Assembly: GCA_002307905.1 (NCBI GenBank)
Contig: DBUL01000012.1
Span: 1-13,409 of the forward strand
DNA from: Rhizobiaceae bacterium UBA1291
GTDB taxonomy: Bacteria; Pseudomonadota; Alphaproteobacteria; Rhizobiales; Rhizobiaceae
Direction of reading: 5' to 3'
DNA: 13,409 bases
Every line of letters starts with the position of its first letter. Within the stretch, counting starts at the first letter, position 1. Positions 1 through 6,565 of this stretch are shown piece by piece. Under the pieces are notes generated by a model. That model was given only the letters and a program-made list of their open reading frames with translations. It searched no databases and was not told the origin of the DNA. A program made the position numbers and the translations under genes.

Positions 1-753
1 ATCGACCGCGATCCGCTGTTTACTACCGTCGCGTCGACGTACGACGCCCTGAAGGCTCGCGCCATCGCGCTCGATCGCCATGAACTGCGTGCCACGCATC
101 CACGGAATGTGGCGGAGATAGATTTCCGAAAGATAGCCCGCTGCTTCGCGCAGGAGTGCGGCGTGGCCGAGCATGGCAACCCCTGGTCCGATCCGCCGCA
201 CAGGATCGCCCGCCTCGATGATCGCTACCGGTGGATTTCCGAGCCGTGCCATCTGCGCCGCGACCGCAATCAGCAACGGCCCGCTACCGGCGAGCAGGAC
301 GCGACCTTGGGGCGCCTGTCCGGTTTCCTTCATCATCACCTGCAACCCGCCGGCGGTCGAAACCCCGGCCATCTGCCAGCCGGGCCGCGGATAGACCTTC
401 TCGACCGCGCCGGTCGCGAGGATGACAGCCTTGGGGCACAACTGTTCGACCCGGCCGGCTCGCCGGTTCTCGATCAGCACCCGCCCGTCGCCGTCGACGC
501 CGAGGAGAACCGAAGCATGACGTACCGGGATGCGTGCCGCAGCAAAGGCGTCCGCCAGCGCTTGCCAGCGGGCCTTGGGACCAGCCGCCTGGTTGATCGG
601 CGCAACGCCTTCGATCGGCTGGCGATGGATCGCACCGCCGAGGCTCTCGCGTTGTTCGACGAGTTCGACCGTGTAACCGGAGCGAGCAACTTCGATCGCT
701 GCCGCAAGCCCGGCCGGACCGCCGCCGATGATGATGACATCGGGCTCAATCAT
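1..753 (-). CDS. FAD/NAD(P)-binding oxidoreductase, large subunit of a heterotrimeric amine/opine-type dehydrogenase (3' part missing)
   Basis: This is a pyridine-nucleotide-disulfide-type flavoprotein resembling the alpha subunits of octopine/nopaline oxidase (OoxA/NoxA), HcnB and D-hydroxyproline dehydrogenase. Only the first 251 codons are present; the frame stays open to base 1, so the C-terminal part, where relatives carry a BFD-like cysteine-rich domain, lies outside. The ATG at 753 starts 8 bases inside the preceding 2Fe-2S gene. Visible motifs are an FAD Rossmann motif GGGPAGL at residues 10-16, GGAIHRQP near 40-47, ATGAVEKVYPRPGW near 113-126 followed by GVSTAGGLQ, and a second dinucleotide motif AGSGPLL near 155-161. 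These blocks are characteristic of the OoxA/HcnB group. It is the last gene of a three-gene unit whose overlaps imply one mRNA and a complex. In family members this subunit helps pass electrons from the substrate-oxidising beta subunit. The substrate is not evident. Confidence 0.88.
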   Translation of the reverse strand, partial: MIEPDVIIIGGGPAGLAAAIEVARSGYTVELVEQRESLGGAIHRQPIEGVAPINQAAGPKARWQALADAFAAARIPVRHASVLLGVDGDGRVLIENRRAGRVEQLCPKAVILATGAVEKVYPRPGWQMAGVSTAGGLQVMMKETGQAPQGRVLLAGSGPLLIAVAAQMARLGNPPVAIIEAGDPVRRIGPGVAMLGHAALLREAAGYLSEIYLRHIPWMRGTQFMAIERDGASLQGVVRRRDGSKQRIAVD

Positions 754-1000
754 GGCGTCTCTCCAGCGCTTCGACGTGCATGCCCGTCTTGGCCGGCGTG
801 ATGCACGCTTCCCGGACGACACCGTCAACCCGCAGCAGGCAGCACTGGCAAGCGCCGATGCCGCAGAAATAGCGCGTCTCCTGGCCGAGCGCGTCGGGGC
901 CGAAGGTGCGGATGCCGGCGGCCTCCAGCGCGGCCGTGATGCTCTCTCCCGTGCGGAACGGGATGCTCTGTCCCATCCAGTCAAAGGTCTGCGCGCTCAT
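746..1000 (-). CDS. (2Fe-2S)-binding small subunit of the heterotrimeric dehydrogenase
   Basis: An 84-residue ferredoxin-like protein matching the small iron-sulfur subunits of HcnA, OoxA-associated and D-hydroxyproline dehydrogenase systems. Cysteines 46, 51 and 54 plus Cys66 give the pattern C-x4-C-x2-C-x11-C expected for a plant-type 2Fe-2S cluster; an extra Cys sits at 53. Its length is normal for this stand-alone subunit. The ATG overlaps the stop of the upstream DadA-like gene by 4 bases (ATGA), and its own stop overlaps the next gene by 8 bases. The three proteins are therefore very probably translationally coupled and made in fixed ratio. The inferred role is cytoplasmic or membrane-associated electron transfer between the two flavin subunits. 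The annotation is secure at family level; nothing in the sequence specifies the substrate. Confidence 0.9.
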   Translation of the reverse strand: MSAQTFDWMGQSIPFRTGESITAALEAAGIRTFGPDALGQETRYFCGIGACQCCLLRVDGVVREACITPAKTGMHVEALERRHD

Positions 1001-2172
1001 GCCGCCACTCCTTGGCCGGCGAACCGGGCCGGATCGAAGGATGAAAGATCAATGTCCGGCTCTTCGCCGCAGATAAGCTGGACAATCGACTTGCCGGTGA
1101 CCGGGCCGAGACAGATGCCGTCGCCCTCGAAGCCGGTCGCCACATAGCCATTCTCCAGGCCGGGGATCCGGCCGACGAGTGGCAGACCATCGACAACGGC
1201 GGTGCGCACGCCGGCGAAACTCCTCAGCAATCTGAGGTCGGCAAGGCCAGGCACGAGCGCCACGGCGTCTGTGAGAATACGCGAGACCGCGTCGATGTCG
1301 TTGGTTTCGCGATTGCCGAAATCCTCGCGCGTACCGCCGATCAGGAACTGGCCAGTGACGAGCGGGTCGATCACCAGCCCCAGCCCGCGCGGCGGCGGCG
1401 CATGGCCGGCCTTCTGGCTGCCCTTGCTGAGCAGGTAGCGACCCGACATGATCGCGCCGCGCATGGCGGCGTTGAGCTCAGGTGCCCGTTCCGTCACCAG
1501 CAACTGGCCCTTGCGCGGGGTCAGCACGCCGGACAACCCGAGGAGCTCTGCCGATCCATTGCCGGCGGCGATGACCACAACATCGGCGTCAAGGGAGCCG
1601 CGGTTCGTGGTGATCCCGGCAATGCGTCTCCCCCCTTCTTCAAGCCGAAGGCCCTCGACCCGCATATCGCGGTCGACAGTGATGCCGGATGCGGTGAGCA
1701 GCCTGTGGACGATCTGATAGCCGATCGCATGGCCCTCGCCATGCACCTCGACCGCCATCTTCGCCTGCGGCGAGAGGGCCGGGAAGGTCTGGCGCAAATC
1801 GGCTTCGGACAGAGTCTCGACCCTGACGCCTGCGCTGGCGAGAGCGGACGAATGGGCGTCGAGCACGGCGCATTCCTCATCCGATACCGCAACGATGAAG
1901 GTCGAGCGACGCTTGAAGGCGCCGGCGAACAGGCCCGTATCCGCCAGTTCGCCATAAAGTGCTACACCCTTGAGCGCCGCCGCCATCATAGGTCCCGGTC
2001 GCTTGCTGGCAACCGAAACGGCGCCGTCGGCTGCACCCGTCGCTTCCGCGGCCGGAGCCGACGCATCGATCAGTCGGACGGCGATGCCACGCTTGGCCAG
2101 GAAATAGGCCGTGGCGGCTCCGACGATGCCGGAGCCGATGACGATCGCACTGGACGGGTGACGGGATTGCAT
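997..2172 (-). CDS. FAD-dependent D-amino-acid/opine-type oxidoreductase (DadA/DAO family), catalytic subunit
   Basis: A 391-residue protein of the DAO superfamily, like OoxB/NoxB, HcnC, DadA and the beta subunit of D-hydroxyproline dehydrogenase. Residues about 9-30 form the FAD Rossmann fold (IVIGSGIVGAATAYFLAKRG) ending in an acidic residue. TPRKGQLLVTE in the middle and a C-terminal GFEGDGICLGPVTGK block, the FAD-contacting end of this family, are also present. In relatives this subunit oxidises the C-N bond of an amino acid, imino acid or opine. The frame stays open far upstream, opposite the LysR gene, but the ATG at 2172 is chosen because the protein then begins just before the Rossmann fold and lies wholly in the gap to the divergent regulator. 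No strong Shine-Dalgarno is seen. It is the first gene of the operon, overlapping the 2Fe-2S gene by 4 bases. Regulation by the divergent LysR is likely. Confidence 0.88.
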   Translation of the reverse strand: MQSRHPSSAIVIGSGIVGAATAYFLAKRGIAVRLIDASAPAAEATGAADGAVSVASKRPGPMMAAALKGVALYGELADTGLFAGAFKRRSTFIVAVSDEECAVLDAHSSALASAGVRVETLSEADLRQTFPALSPQAKMAVEVHGEGHAIGYQIVHRLLTASGITVDRDMRVEGLRLEEGGRRIAGITTNRGSLDADVVVIAAGNGSAELLGLSGVLTPRKGQLLVTERAPELNAAMRGAIMSGRYLLSKGSQKAGHAPPPRGLGLVIDPLVTGQFLIGGTREDFGNRETNDIDAVSRILTDAVALVPGLADLRLLRSFAGVRTAVVDGLPLVGRIPGLENGYVATGFEGDGICLGPVTGKSIVQLICGEEPDIDLSSFDPARFAGQGVAA

Positions 2173-2191
2173 GGGTTTCGAGCCGGCCTTG

Positions 2192-2212
2192 TTGGTTGTC
2201 GACCAATATTGG
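2192..2212. promoter_or_regulatory. Candidate LysR operator: overlapping dyads just upstream of the dehydrogenase operon
   Basis: TTGGT-N5-ACCAA (2192-2206) is an inverted repeat that contains a T-N11-A arrangement (T2193 to A2205), the classic LysR box. It overlaps a perfect 10-bp palindrome CCAATATTGG (2203-2212), giving three spaced half-sites. It lies 20-40 bases upstream of the minus-strand ATG at 2172, where bound regulator would meet or follow RNA polymerase. Binding by the adjacent LysR protein is inferred. Confidence 0.45.
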
Positions 2213-2233
2213 CGGCGGCAGGGCTTGACCGTC

Positions 2234-2274
2234 GATACAAGATGACGGCCTTGCTTGTTCACGAAATTTGTATC
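2234..2274. promoter_or_regulatory. Candidate operator: GATACAA / TTGTATC inverted repeat in the divergent promoter
   Basis: A perfect 7-bp inverted repeat, GATACAA at 2234-2240 and TTGTATC at 2268-2274, has its arms 34 bases apart (about three helical turns). It sits between the two divergent start codons, nearer the LysR gene. Such spacing suits tetrameric LysR proteins or autoregulation, but a chance repeat is possible. Confidence 0.35.
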
Positions 2275-2303
2275 CGCTAGAAAGTCCCGACCCCTTAACA
2301 GAG

Positions 2304-2310
2304 AAGGAGG
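2304..2310 (+). promoter_or_regulatory. Ribosome binding site of the LysR gene
   Basis: AAGGAGG, a near-perfect Shine-Dalgarno, lies 12 bases before the ATG at 2323 and fixes that start. Confidence 0.75.
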
Positions 2311-2322
2311 GGGACCAACGCC

Positions 2323-3252
2323 ATGGCCAAGATCAGCCTCACACTCATCCAGACTTTCTACCAGGTGGCGCGGCACGGCTCTTTTTCGGGTGCGGCGCGC
2401 GATCTGAACCTGAGCTACCAGTCGGCCGCCAACCATGTCCGTCGGCTCGAGCAGATCCTGCAGGGCAAGCTGATCGATTCCGAGCAGGGTGCGAAGCGGA
2501 TCTCGCTCACCCCACGCGGACGGGCGCTTTACAGCCTGCTCCACCCCGAACTCGACATCATGCTCGAGCGGCTGACCAAGCTGATCGAGAACCAGCGTTC
2601 GTCGCTGCGCGTCGGCATGCCCCAGGCGATCTTCTTCTATTTGTTCCCGAGAGTCCTTTCGCGATTCCGCGAAGCCTTTCCCGAAATGGAATTCGCCGTC
2701 TACGAGCGCGATACGGTGCTCGCCGAACTCGTGAAGAACGGCAGCCTCGACGTGTGCATTTCTGAACGCTATTTCGGCGACCCCGTCGTGCCGCAACGCC
2801 TGCTCGGCAGCTACCGGCTGAGCCTCGTCTATCCCGAGGCCTGGGGCGAGCCGCCCGAGCAGCAGGACATTCCGGGCTGGGCAGAGGGCCGCCCCTTCAT
2901 CACCTATGAGCCCGGCCAGACGCTTCGAAACCTGGCAGTCGACTTCCTCGGCCGGGACGGCGCGGTCATCCAGCCGGCGGTCTCCACCTCTGGCAGTTCC
3001 AGCGTCAAGCGCTGCGTCGAGGAGGGCCTCGGCTTCTCGATCATTCCCTCCTGGTGTGTTGGAGTCGAGGATGTCTCTATCCGCAGCACGAAGCTCACCA
3101 ACCTGCCGGAAGTGCGTGTCTACTTCGGCAACGCCGGCTTCCTGCAGAAGCATCCCATGGTGCAGCAATTGTACGAGGACTGCCGGCGCGAGCTGGTCGG
3201 TCCGGTGCTCGATCCGCCGCGCAGCAGCGAACTCTCCCTGCCACCGCTCTGA
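2323..3252 (+). CDS. LysR-family transcriptional regulator
   Basis: A 309-residue protein of normal LysR-type length. The N-terminal winged helix-turn-helix covers residues about 4-64: TFYQVARHGSFSGAARDLN, then SYQSAANHVRRLEQ as recognition helix, and ISLTPRGRALY as wing. A linker helix and a two-lobed LysR substrate-binding effector domain (about 90-295) follow. A strong AAGGAGG precedes the ATG. The gene is divergent from the heterotrimeric dehydrogenase operon and upstream of a co-oriented amino-acid-type binding protein, the usual layout for a regulator controlling its neighbours in response to a pathway metabolite. The 150-bp intergenic region holds two candidate operators. The effector is unknown; by context it is probably the amino acid, imino acid or opine substrate, or its oxidation product. 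The family call is very secure; the regulatory target is inferred from gene order. Confidence 0.93.
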   Translation: MAKISLTLIQTFYQVARHGSFSGAARDLNLSYQSAANHVRRLEQILQGKLIDSEQGAKRISLTPRGRALYSLLHPELDIMLERLTKLIENQRSSLRVGMPQAIFFYLFPRVLSRFREAFPEMEFAVYERDTVLAELVKNGSLDVCISERYFGDPVVPQRLLGSYRLSLVYPEAWGEPPEQQDIPGWAEGRPFITYEPGQTLRNLAVDFLGRDGAVIQPAVSTSGSSSVKRCVEEGLGFSIIPSWCVGVEDVSIRSTKLTNLPEVRVYFGNAGFLQKHPMVQQLYEDCRRELVGPVLDPPRSSELSLPPL

Positions 3253-3397
3253 CCGCGACATATAAAAAAGCCGATAAGAGGCTCGGACTCTCTAGCATTG
3301 TTCGCGATCGATTCACGGATAGGCTGACTTTCGGCCGGTGAACTGCGGACGACATATTCGGTGCGTGGCGGCGAACATCAAAGAGTACCCGGGGAAC

Positions 3398-3406
3398 AAA
3401 GGAGAA
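3398..3406 (+). promoter_or_regulatory. Ribosome binding site of the binding-protein gene
   Basis: AAAGGAGAA lies 7 bases before the ATG at 3414 and fixes the start so that the protein begins with a clean signal peptide. The 160-bp gap after the LysR gene leaves room for its own promoter; I could not identify a convincing -35/-10 pair. Confidence 0.7.
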
Positions 3407-3413
3407 CCAGACC

Positions 3414-4241
3414 ATGAAACTATTCTCGAAGATCTGTGGCGTGGCGGCGATGGCGCTGTCGCTGCTGGGCGGCACGGCGGCCGTGGCCGGCACCATCGAC
3501 GACATCCGCGCCCGCGGCGTCCTTCGCATTCCGGCGATCCTCAACGAGACGCCCTACTTCAACAAGGATCCGCGTACGGGCGAATGGCAGGGCTTCGTCA
3601 TCGACATGGCGAACGATGTCGCCAAGACGCTCGACGTGAAGCTCGAAGTGGTGGAATCCAGCTGGGCGAACGCCATTCTGGACGTACAGAGCGGCAAGGT
3701 CGACATGGCCTTTGCGGTGACCGCGACGCCGGTCCGCGCCATGTCGGTCTCCTTCTCCGATCCGACCTATTACAACAGCTTCGTGCTCGTCTCCGCCAAG
3801 GAGGAACTGGACGGCAAGTCCTGGACCGAACTCAACGATCCGCAATACACCTTTGCAGTTGACCTCGGCTCCGCCCAGGACCTGATCACGCAGCAATATC
3901 TGCCGAAGGCCAATATCCTGCGCTTCAAGACCCGTGACGAGGCAATCATCGCCGTCACCACGGGCAAGGCCGATGGCCTCGTCAACACCATGCTGAATGG
4001 TCTCGTGATCTCCAAGAAGGCTCCGGCTATCGGCGCCGTCAAAGTTCCAACGCCGGTTCTCTCCACGCCTTCGGTCATCGCCCTCAACTACGGCGCCGAT
4101 GAAACCTTCAAGAGCTTCGTTTCCGCGTGGGCCGAATACAATCGCCGCATCGGCAACAATCAGACCTGGATCCTGAAGAGCCTCGAGCCTTTCGGCATCA
4201 CACTGGCCGACATGCCGGTCGGCTTCGGCTTCGGCGGTTAA
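3414..4241 (+). CDS. Periplasmic amino-acid-type ABC transporter substrate-binding protein (family 3)
   Basis: A 275-residue SBP_bac_3 protein. Residues 1-25 form a Sec signal peptide (basic MKLFSK, hydrophobic core, cleavage likely after AVA). The mature part opens with the family pattern IRARGVLRIPAI, then GEWQGFVIDMANDVAKTLDV, VDMAFAVTATPVRA and a second lobe with VDLGSAQDLITQQYLP, FKTRDEAIIAVTTGKADG. It would bind a polar amino acid or related compound in the periplasm and deliver it to an ABC permease. No permease or ATPase gene follows; a strong terminator ends the unit, so it is an orphan within the window and must share a transporter encoded elsewhere or act as a sensor. Next to a LysR gene and an amine/opine-type dehydrogenase, it plausibly captures that enzyme's substrate. 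Binding specificity cannot be read from the sequence. Confidence 0.9.
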   Translation: MKLFSKICGVAAMALSLLGGTAAVAGTIDDIRARGVLRIPAILNETPYFNKDPRTGEWQGFVIDMANDVAKTLDVKLEVVESSWANAILDVQSGKVDMAFAVTATPVRAMSVSFSDPTYYNSFVLVSAKEELDGKSWTELNDPQYTFAVDLGSAQDLITQQYLPKANILRFKTRDEAIIAVTTGKADGLVNTMLNGLVISKKAPAIGAVKVPTPVLSTPSVIALNYGADETFKSFVSAWAEYNRRIGNNQTWILKSLEPFGITLADMPVGFGFGG

Positions 4242-4267
4242 GAACGCGCTTTTGTCTCTCGCCATGC

Positions 4268-4311
4268 GAGGAGAAGTTGCCCTTGACCTGGGCTTTGGCA
4301 ACCTTCCCCTC
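4268..4311 (+). other. Imperfect mRNA hairpin after the binding-protein gene
   Basis: The arms 4268-4281 (GAGGAGAAGTTGCC) and 4297-4311 (GGCAAC followed by CTTCCCCTC) pair over about 14 bases with one bulge. Located 27 bases after the stop codon and just before the intrinsic terminator, it may stabilise the 3' end of the abundant binding-protein mRNA. There is no U tract, so it is not itself a terminator. Confidence 0.4.
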
Positions 4312-4326
4312 TGCAAGTTCATCCAA

Positions 4327-4362
4327 GAAGGCCGGCGCAGGTTTGCGCCGGCCTTCCTTTTA
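4327..4362 (+). terminator. Rho-independent terminator of the binding-protein gene
   Basis: A perfect 13-bp stem (GAAGGCCGGCGCA paired with TGCGCCGGCCTTC) closes a 4-base loop (4340-4343) and is followed by CTTTTAT. It lies 85 bases after the stop codon at 4241. It separates the plus-strand LysR/binding-protein unit from the convergent minus-strand membrane-protein gene; on the minus strand no U-rich tail follows. Confidence 0.85.
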
Positions 4363-4629
4363 TCGATCTGGATAGCCCTAGATTGCAGAGGTAATCCCCC
4401 CGCAAAAAAATGGGTTCAAAAGTAGCCAATTCTCGGGCATTCCGATCGAGCAGACTTTGATGAAGACGATCTGCAGCCCGAAACGCAAGCAGGTTAGAGA
4501 TGCTCTCGCCATAGGCGCCGGGCCCATTGGGCAGATCGAGCCGAGCCGCCCACATCCGGCACCCGTCAAGGTGCGGCCCTCTCGTGTCGAACCCGCATCT
4601 TGTTGATCAGGTTCCTTGCCCAATTGTTA
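4363..4629. other. Convergent intergenic stretch with no supportable gene
   Basis: Between the terminator and the stop of the minus-strand membrane protein, only short overlapping open frames occur (up to about 80 codons on the minus strand). None has a convincing ribosome site or a recognised motif. I see no tRNA or small-RNA signature. It may contain degraded coding sequence. Confidence 0.4.
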
Positions 4630-5103
4630 TCATGGAGAAAAGCTGACCAACGAGATGCGAACGGACCACTCATAGTCACTGGGATCGTCACTATCTCGCC
4701 CAGCAGAGGAAAAACCGTGAGGAAGAACGCCATAGCAGGTCATTGAAGATTGGCCCGGCGAAATGATCTTGTCATCCCGCAGAAAGGCTCGATAACTGAT
4801 CGATGAATGCCCTCTCAGCCTGCCCGCAAGCTCAAACGAGAGGCGTTCGACAGTCTGATCACTCTGATTTTGAAATTCAACCATGATGGGTCGACTGGGA
4901 TCAGGACATGCCTCCATATTGACGGCTGCCGTTGCAGCGACTGCTTCTTTCCGTGCTGTCCGCTCTTTGGTTTGTCTTTCAGTGACAACCCACAGGATCC
5001 CACCGACAACCACGGCAACAGCCAAGACAATGGCAGCCACGCGGCGGTTCAGATAGAAAAGGACGATGACAAGAAGGATTGCGGTGGCAGCGGCCCAAGG
5101 CAT
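4630..5103 (-). CDS. Small membrane protein of unknown function with two N-terminal helices and a C-terminal beta-rich domain
   Basis: A 157-residue protein. Residues about 3-18 and 22-41 are hydrophobic segments separated by NRR, suggesting a helical hairpin. A charged linker follows (ERQTKERTARKE), then a domain of about 95 residues with alternating polar/hydrophobic strands (PIMVEFQNQSDQTVERLSFE, then a strand-like stretch ending in SPGQSSMTCYG). The domain resembles small Ig-like modules that assist secretion or envelope assembly; this is an impression, not a recognised family. The ATG is supported by GGAGG at 5111-5115 with 7-base spacing. It stands alone: convergent with the binding-protein gene and followed downstream on its strand by no other gene before 4363. 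I do not recognise a function. Coding is well supported by the ribosome site and the sensible membrane/soluble organisation. Confidence 0.72.
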   Translation of the reverse strand: MPWAAATAILLVIVLFYLNRRVAAIVLAVAVVVGGILWVVTERQTKERTARKEAVAATAAVNMEACPDPSRPIMVEFQNQSDQTVERLSFELAGRLRGHSSISYRAFLRDDKIISPGQSSMTCYGVLPHGFSSAGRDSDDPSDYEWSVRISLVSFSP

Positions 5104-5110
5104 TATGCCA

Positions 5111-5115
5111 CCTCC
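5111..5115 (-). promoter_or_regulatory. Ribosome binding site of the small membrane protein
   Basis: On the minus strand GGAGG (within AGGGAGGT) lies 7 bases before the ATG at 5103, supporting that this otherwise unrecognised ORF is translated. Confidence 0.7.
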
Positions 5116-5125
5116 CTATATGGAC

Positions 5126-5394
5126 GAGTGTTCATACCTCTAAGATAGGCAAAGCCTCCCCGAATGCAACTCGCATCGGTGCCGGCCAGTGCTTGGGTCA
5201 GCGATGTCCCTCCGTCAGGCTTGCAGCGCGACACGCCTCATCGTCCGGTGGCGACGCCGCATTCTGCCGAAAACTCTCGTCTGTCGCTCATGCGCCGCAA
5301 TCATTCCGCGGAAATGGTCAGCCGGATATTCGCCAGCGGACCCGACTGGCGCCACCGTGGACCGGCGGAGCTTTGGCGGATCAATCGTACAATG
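5126..5394. other. Intergenic stretch between minE and the small membrane protein gene
   Basis: The right-hand part should hold the minE transcript 3' end and the left-hand part the promoter of the minus-strand membrane protein. Open frames on both strands here lack ribosome sites and recognisable motifs and are judged non-coding. No RNA gene is recognised. Confidence 0.4.
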
Positions 5395-5418
5395 GGGACC
5401 GCCCCTTGGGGCGGTCCC
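5395..5418 (-). terminator. GC-rich hairpin downstream of minE, possible terminator
   Basis: GGGACCGCCC and its complement GGGCGGTCCC form a 10-11-bp stem with a very short loop, 46 bases after the minE stop. On the minus strand no clear U tract follows, so it may be a weak intrinsic terminator, a Rho-dependent pause or an mRNA-protecting hairpin ending the minCDE transcript. Confidence 0.5.
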
Positions 5419-5464
5419 GTGACTTAGTCCTACGGTGGATGGCGCGCAACCGATCCGACCCGCC

Positions 5465-5725
5465 TCAGGCAGCCAATCTTGCGCCGTCCAGCGGGATCTC
5501 GACCTCGATCTCGAGGATGGAGACATGTTCGGCGCGATCCATGGTGACATGCACCTTGTCGGCATCGACCTGCACGTGTCTCGCAATCACAGCGAGAATC
5601 TCCTCACGAAGCACGGCGACGAGGTCGGAGCCGGCCGAGGCGCGTTCGTGGGCAAGAAGGACCTGCAGGCGCTCGCGTGCGGTTGGTGCCGACTTCTGTT
5701 TGCGGAACAGGCTGAAAATGCTCAT
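5465..5725 (-). CDS. minE: Cell division topological specificity factor MinE
   Basis: An 86-residue protein of typical MinE length. The N-terminal [20 protein letters not shown] is the membrane-targeting plus MinD-binding (anti-MinCD) segment. It is followed by [10 protein letters not shown] and the C-terminal topological-specificity/dimer domain with [16 protein letters not shown] and LEIEVEIPL. MinE stimulates the MinD ATPase and drives pole-to-pole MinCD oscillation, keeping division inhibitor away from mid-cell. The start ATG at 5725 overlaps the minD stop by 4 bases and has GGAGG at 5731-5735, so it is translationally coupled. An upstream extension of the open frame exists but lies inside minD and is rejected. 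It is the last gene of minCDE, followed by a GC-rich hairpin. Confidence 0.96.
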   Translation of the reverse strand: MSIFSLFRKQKSAPTARERLQVLLAHERASAGSDLVAVLREEILAVIARHVQVDADKVHVTMDRAEHVSILEIEVEIPLDGARLAA

Positions 5726-6537
5726 GCTGCCCTCCGCGCGAAAATCTTGCCGAAAAGCCCCCGCTTTTCGCCGGGGATCTCGATCGGCAACGCTTCGCCG
5801 CAAAGCCTGCGTGCCGCGTCGAAGTAGGCGAGAGCGGGCGCGCTGCGGGCATCGGCAAGCGTCACCGGTGCGCCGATATTGGAGGCACGCAGCACCTCCA
5901 TGCTTTCGGGAATGATGCCGAGAAGCGGGATCGACAGGATCTCCAGCACGTCGTCGACCTTGAGCATGTCGCCGCGCTGGGCCCTGTTGGCGTCATAGCG
6001 TGTCAACAGAAGATGCTTTTCCATGCGCTCGCCCTGTTCGGCCTTGACGGTCTTTGCGTCAAGCAGGCCGATAATCCTGTCCGAGTCTCTGACCGACGAG
6101 ACTTCCGGATTGGTCACCACGACGGCCACGTCGGCATGGCGCATCGCCAGCGTCGCGCCGCGCTCGATGCCGGCGGGGCTGTCGCAAATAACCCAGTCGA
6201 AATAGCGCCTCAGGTCGTTGATAACCTGTTCCACGCCTTCCGGCGTCAGGTTGTCCTTGTCGCGGGTCTGCGAGGCGGCCAGCAGGAACAGGGTATCCAG
6301 CCGCTTGTCGCGAATCAGCGCCTGCTGAAGCTTGGCGTCACCCTGGATGACGTTGACCAGATCGTAGACCACCCGGCGTTCCGCACCCATGACCAGGTCG
6401 AGGTTGCGCAGGCCGACGTCGAAGTCGACCACGACGACCTTTTCACCACGTTGCGCAAGGGCTGCTCCCAATGCTGCGCTCGAGGTGGTCTTGCCAACCC
6501 CGCCCTTGCCTGACGTGACAACGACTACCTTCCCCAT
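5722..6537 (-). CDS. minD: Septum site-determining ATPase MinD
   Basis: A 271-residue ParA/MinD-family ATPase of normal length. The deviant Walker A motif [10 protein letters not shown] is at residues 9-18 (signature Lys11 and catalytic Lys16). [10 protein letters not shown] near 38-47 is the switch/Walker A' region, and [10 protein letters not shown] is the Walker B. The C-terminal basic amphipathic tail [12 protein letters not shown] is the membrane-targeting sequence. MinD binds the membrane as an ATP dimer, recruits MinC and is released by MinE. The ATG at 6537 is chosen because it precedes the Walker A motif directly and has AGGAGA at 6543-6548; the longer open frame upstream overlaps minC and is a shadow. 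The gap to minC is 28 bases, and minE overlaps by 4 bases, so minC-minD-minE form one operon. Confidence 0.97.
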   Translation of the reverse strand: MGKVVVVTSGKGGVGKTTSSAALGAALAQRGEKVVVVDFDVGLRNLDLVMGAERRVVYDLVNVIQGDAKLQQALIRDKRLDTLFLLAASQTRDKDNLTPEGVEQVINDLRRYFDWVICDSPAGIERGATLAMRHADVAVVVTNPEVSSVRDSDRIIGLLDAKTVKAEQGERMEKHLLLTRYDANRAQRGDMLKVDDVLEILSIPLLGIIPESMEVLRASNIGAPVTLADARSAPALAYFDAARRLCGEALPIEIPGEKRGLFGKIFARRAA

Positions 6538-6565
6538 TTTGCTCTCCTGTTTTGGCCGTTGCGGC

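Noticed and set aside
1402..2280. A 292-codon plus-strand frame antisense to the DadA-like gene
   Set aside because: It lies opposite an enzyme with clear FAD motifs, and no family features or ribosome site are present.
997..3261. A 754-codon minus-strand frame that would fuse sequence antisense to the LysR gene with the DadA-like oxidoreductase
   Set aside because: The upstream part is the complement of a clear LysR gene and has no family features. The oxidoreductase begins naturally at the ATG at 2172, just before its FAD motif.
3420..4322. A 300-codon minus-strand frame antisense to the binding-protein gene
   Set aside because: It is a shadow of a well-supported secreted binding protein; it runs through the intrinsic terminator and has no recognisable motifs.
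4378..4623. An 81-codon minus-strand ORF between the terminator and the membrane-protein gene
   Set aside because: Cys/Met-rich, overlapped by another equally long frame, without ribosome site or recognisable family.
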